From: UBA1660 sp964462035 | GTDB lineage: Bacteria; Myxococcota_A; Polyangia; Polyangiales; Houyiibacteriaceae | Length of the DNA stretch: 64,000 nt | NCBI GenBank assembly: GCA_964462035.1 | Contig: CAYXAP010000050.1 | Span: forward strand, 4,804 to 68,803 | Direction of reading: 5' to 3' | The notes under the pieces: model-generated | Database searches by the model: none | What the model saw: the letters and a program-made list of their open reading frames with translations, nothing else | What the model was told of the DNA's origin: nothing | Position numbers and translations under genes: made by a program | Part shown: positions 61,988-64,000 of the stretch, piece after piece | Numbering within the stretch: the first letter of the stretch is position 1 | Layout of the letters: each line of letters opens with the position of its first letter

Positions 61988-62289
61988 GCCGCCGCAGCAT
62001 CGAAGAGCACGACGGCGACCCCGAGGTCTGCGCGCTGTGCAGCTCGCTCGCCACGTTCATCCTCGACGGCCGTACGCCGCTCTGCGCGGACCACCTGGAC
62101 CTCGCGATGGAGTACGAGCCGCCGTCGAGCCAGCCGGCGCCGGCGGGGAGGCGCCCGGAGGGTGGTAACGTTTCCACCCCCGACTCGCTGAGCGCGGGCG
62201 GCGTGGAAATATTTCCACCGCGGCACCTCAGCACCGAGCTCGCCGCAACCACCCCCTGGCACCCGGGGGAGAACCAGAGGGCCGCATGA
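61984..62289 (+). CDS. Small protein with zinc-binding motif, 101 aa
   Basis: N-terminal CALCSSLATFILDGRTPLCADHLDLA with Cys-x2-Cys ... Cys-x2-His, a treble-clef-like zinc site seen in small phage proteins. The C-terminal half contains two copies of the 16-bp palindrome within its codons (62162 and 62203), encoding GGNVST and GGVEIFPP. The stop overlaps the ATG of the next gene. Function unknown; the palindromes may be more important than the encoded tail. Confidence 0.55.
   Translation: MSRRSIEEHDGDPEVCALCSSLATFILDGRTPLCADHLDLAMEYEPPSSQPAPAGRRPEGGNVSTPDSLSAGGVEIFPPRHLSTELAATTPWHPGENQRAA
62162..62177. repeat. Palindromic site GTGGTAACGTTTCCAC
   Basis: A near-perfect copy (one change) of the element-wide palindrome inside the 101-aa coding frame, 41 bases from the next copy. 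Confidence 0.75.
62203..62218. repeat. Palindromic site GTGGAAATATTTCCAC
   Basis: A perfect copy of the element-wide palindrome in the same frame, identical to the copy at 56516. Confidence 0.75.
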
Positions 62290-62585
62290 AGACCGAGATC
62301 GATGAGCGCGTCTGGAGCGGGGCGCTCGCACACTACTTCGAGTGCCTCGGGGAGAACGCCTCGGAGCCGTCGCGCGCAGACTCTCACCTGGAGCACGACC
62401 AGTGGAGCGAGTGCGGAGAGACCGGCCAGGTGATCGTCTTTGCCAACGGCGAACGCCACCTGGCCCGGATGCCGGTGCTCGGCGAAGACGACGAGGCGTT
62501 GTTCTTCGACAGCCCGCGGCTCCCGCGGCGAGTGGTCCGGAATCGGGCCAAGGCGAAGCGTCGCCGAAAGCGTGGAAAGCGATGA
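62286..62585 (+). CDS. Small acidic protein with basic tail, 99 aa
   Basis: Residues 1-80 (DERVWSGALAHYFECLGENASEPSRADSHLEHDQWSECGETGQVIVFANGERHLARM) look folded; the end is a run of Arg/Lys (RRVVRNRAKAKRRRKRGKR) typical of nucleic-acid binding. It overlaps both neighbours by 4 bases and stands directly before the excisionase gene. Possibly an accessory factor for excision or regulation. Confidence 0.55.
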   Translation: MKTEIDERVWSGALAHYFECLGENASEPSRADSHLEHDQWSECGETGQVIVFANGERHLARMPVLGEDDEALFFDSPRLPRRVVRNRAKAKRRRKRGKR

Positions 62586-62860
62586 CCAGTCACGACCTCA
62601 ACCAACTCACCACCCGCGCCGACCTCGAGAACCTGAGGCGCGAACTGCTGGACGCGATCGGCCGCATCGCTGCGGCAAGTCCACCCTCCCCCGTGTGCGG
62701 CTCGAAGGAAGCGGCCAAGCTCCTCGGGGTCTGCACGAAGACGCTCTACGGGATGGTGGAGCGGAAAGAGATCCGCGCGGCCCGCCTCGGGACCGGCTGG
62801 CGCTTCCGTCGCTCCGACCTGCTCGCGTACATCGACGCGAAGCTCGACGAGGCCGGCTGA
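62582..62860 (+). CDS. xis: Excisionase-like HTH protein
   Basis: A 92-aa protein with a helix-turn-helix of the AlpA/MerR-type excisionase family (SKEAAKLLGVCTKTLYGMVERKEIRAARLGTGWRFRRSDLLAYIDAKL). It starts 4 bases inside the preceding gene and its TGA overlaps the ATG of the integrase gene, so both are made together. The family directs the integrase toward excision. Confidence 0.85.
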   Translation: MTSHDLNQLTTRADLENLRRELLDAIGRIAAASPPSPVCGSKEAAKLLGVCTKTLYGMVERKEIRAARLGTGWRFRRSDLLAYIDAKLDEAG

Positions 62861-64000
62861 TGCCGAAGGTCGACAACCGAGGCCTCGTGAAGACCACCTA
62901 CGGCTGGTCGATCATCTACCGCGACCCGCGGAACGGGAAGCAGGTCCAGGAGGCCGGCGGCCACACGAAGGGAGAGGCGCGCGAGCTCCGGCGGAAGCGA
63001 CTCGCGCAGATCGAAGCGGGCACCTGGGTCCACCCGCGGGAGCGCGCCGGCCGGCCAGGTGAGACGCTCGCCGAATGGAACGAGCGATGGCTCGACCAGC
63101 GAGCCCGCAGCCCGAAGGCGCCGAAGACACTCGGCGACGATGAGGCGCGGATGCGTGACCACGTGCTCCCGGAGCTCGGCCGTCTCTCGGTCGAGGACCT
63201 CACCGACCGCCACCTCGTCGAGCTCGTCGCCACGCTGCGCGCGAAGGTCAGCGAGACGACGGGGAAGCGCCTGGGCCGGAACACCGTCGCGAACATCTGG
63301 GGGACGCTCTCGAAGTGCCTCCGCGACGCGGAGCGCGATCTGAAGCGGCGAGGCGTACAGTGGATCAACCCGCTGGACACCATCGACCCCGCCGAGAAGC
63401 CGAGGCGCGTGAAGCGGAAGCGCGGCTACTACCGCCGGCACGAGCTCGAGGCGCTCATCACCGACCCACGCATCCCGCTCGACCGGCGGACGCTCTGGGG
63501 GCTGCTCGGGCTCGCGGGCATGCGCCACGACGAGGGCGCGGCACTCCGCTGGGGAGACATCGACACGGACACGCCGGAGATGCCGCGCATCACCCTCGCG
63601 CGGCAGGTGTCGGGCCCCCTGAAGGAAGACCGCCACGACGAGGGGCTCACGCGAGAGATCCCGCTGCACCCCACCCTGGCGACGCTCCTGGAGCGATGGC
63701 GCCACAAGGGGTGGCCCGAGTACTTCGGTCGCTTCCCCGAGCCTGACGACCTCGTGGTCCCCGCGGAGCGCGGTCCGGAGTTCTTCCGCCCGAAGCGGTC
63801 GAGCCTGAAGCAGATCCGTCGCGACGCTTACGAGGTCGGCGTCACCGAGCGCACCGTGCACGAGCTCCGGAACACCTTCCTGACGCTCTGCTCGGAGAAC
63901 AGCCCGCACCTCGAGGGCGTCATCAAGCTGATGACCCACACGCCGAAGGGCGACGCGAGCGACAACTACATCGCCCAGCGGTGGCTCGCGAAGTGCGAAG
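62860..64000 (+). CDS. int: Tyrosine recombinase integrase, 3' end outside window
   Basis: An open frame of 380 codons to the edge. N-terminal ~50 residues and SAM-like core-binding domain (ETLAEWNERWLDQRARSPKAPKTLGDDEARMRDHVLPELGRLSVEDL). The catalytic residues are all present in order: Arg222 in LAGMRHDEGAALRWGDI, Lys255, His334-x2-Arg337 in HELRNTF, His360 in MTHTPKGD and the nucleophile Tyr370 in SDNYIAQRW. Only a short tail should be missing. Typical of integrases that use tRNA 3' ends, in agreement with the tRNA-Asp fragment at 44.4 kb. Confidence 0.93.
   Translation, partial: MPKVDNRGLVKTTYGWSIIYRDPRNGKQVQEAGGHTKGEARELRRKRLAQIEAGTWVHPRERAGRPGETLAEWNERWLDQRARSPKAPKTLGDDEARMRDHVLPELGRLSVEDLTDRHLVELVATLRAKVSETTGKRLGRNTVANIWGTLSKCLRDAERDLKRRGVQWINPLDTIDPAEKPRRVKRKRGYYRRHELEALITDPRIPLDRRTLWGLLGLAGMRHDEGAALRWGDIDTDTPEMPRITLARQVSGPLKEDRHDEGLTREIPLHPTLATLLERWRHKGWPEYFGRFPEPDDLVVPAERGPEFFRPKRSSLKQIRRDAYEVGVTERTVHELRNTFLTLCSENSPHLEGVIKLMTHTPKGDASDNYIAQRWLAKCE

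Larger units (their letters stand above)
44398..64000. mobile_element. Integrated satellite-like or reduced prophage element (right end outside window)
   Basis: Bounded on the left by a tRNA-Asp 3' fragment and containing, at the other end of the window, excisionase and tyrosine integrase genes. Between them are a toxin-antitoxin pair, a Cro/CI-like switch, helicase and putative initiator genes next to 22-bp iterons, a terminase small subunit and virion-like genes. About 19.6 kb are visible. No terminase large subunit, portal, capsid, protease or lysis gene is seen. Ten copies of a 16-bp palindrome occur inside it and none outside. Genes here are often coupled by overlapping stop and start codons, in contrast to the spaced chromosome genes to the left. 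Confidence 0.8.

Noticed and set aside
49506..62218. LacI-family operators
   Set aside because: Some copies have the CG centre and TGGAAACGTTTCCA-like shape of LacI sites, but the element encodes no LacI protein and copies lie inside genes; kept only as an alternative.
1..64000. rRNA operons and complete tRNA genes
   Set aside because: No tRNA cloverleaf other than the 3' fragment at 44.4 kb and no rRNA sequence was recognised by eye.

Overview
The window is high-GC DNA with many GTG starts, many overlapping start/stop junctions and an unusual number of lipoproteins whose Cys is followed by an Asp/Gly/Met-rich linker. Together with a eukaryote-like Ser/Thr kinase, a pseudokinase and a kinase-cyclase fusion, this points to a myxobacterium-like bacterium (Myxococcota, perhaps a Polyangiales/Sandaracinaceae relative). 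That placement is inferred from gene style; no rRNA or other marker gene is present.

Bases 1 to about 44,395 look like ordinary chromosome. In order they hold: the 3' part of an APC/NKCC-type transporter; a Fis-type response regulator facing a nested palindrome; a glycine-rich lipoprotein; a DEDDh exonuclease with a ubiquitin-like tail; a large kinase fusion; a His-rich Spy/CpxP-like envelope stress operon with its two-component system (7.8-10.5 kb); a TetR-controlled RND tripartite efflux operon preceded by a regular operator array (10.5-17.4 kb); a Cache-HAMP adenylate cyclase; several large secreted proteins; a FadL-like porin; a MacB-type ABC export operon (28.1-32.4 kb); a pseudokinase; an SDR, a PhnD-like protein and a sulfotransferase; decayed genes (MOSC remnant, frameshifted gene plus tandem remnant, 37.6-39.8 kb); a PHM-like copper monooxygenase lipoprotein and a phytanoyl-CoA dioxygenase-like protein.

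From 44,398 to the right edge lies an integrated mobile element. Its left boundary is a 23-bp copy of the 3' end of a tRNA, best matching tRNA-Asp on the minus strand, next to the tRNA's own rho-independent terminator. Excisionase and tyrosine integrase genes sit at the right edge and run out of the window, so the intact tRNA should lie just beyond base 64,000. The element has four modules: a left cargo block (HicBA-like toxin-antitoxin and five or six mostly unknown genes, 44.5-49.5 kb); a tightly overlapping block with terminase small subunit, DnaC-like ATPase and virion-like proteins (49.8-55.6 kb); a replication block with AAA helicase, a 727-aa possible initiator and three 22-bp iterons (56.7-60.3 kb); and a Cro/CI-like switch with xis and int (60.3-64 kb). 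No terminase large subunit, portal, capsid or lysis gene is visible, so it resembles a phage satellite, or a strongly reduced prophage, more than a complete phage.

The most unusual signal is a 16-bp palindrome, consensus GTGGAAAYRTTTCCAC, found ten times and only inside the element: six copies in about 260 bp of otherwise empty DNA at 49.5-49.77 kb, two flanking the putative origin at 56.2-56.5 kb and two inside a small gene at 62.2 kb. Such a dispersed, perfectly symmetric site family suggests an element-wide regulator, partition or packaging system that I cannot assign to a known one.
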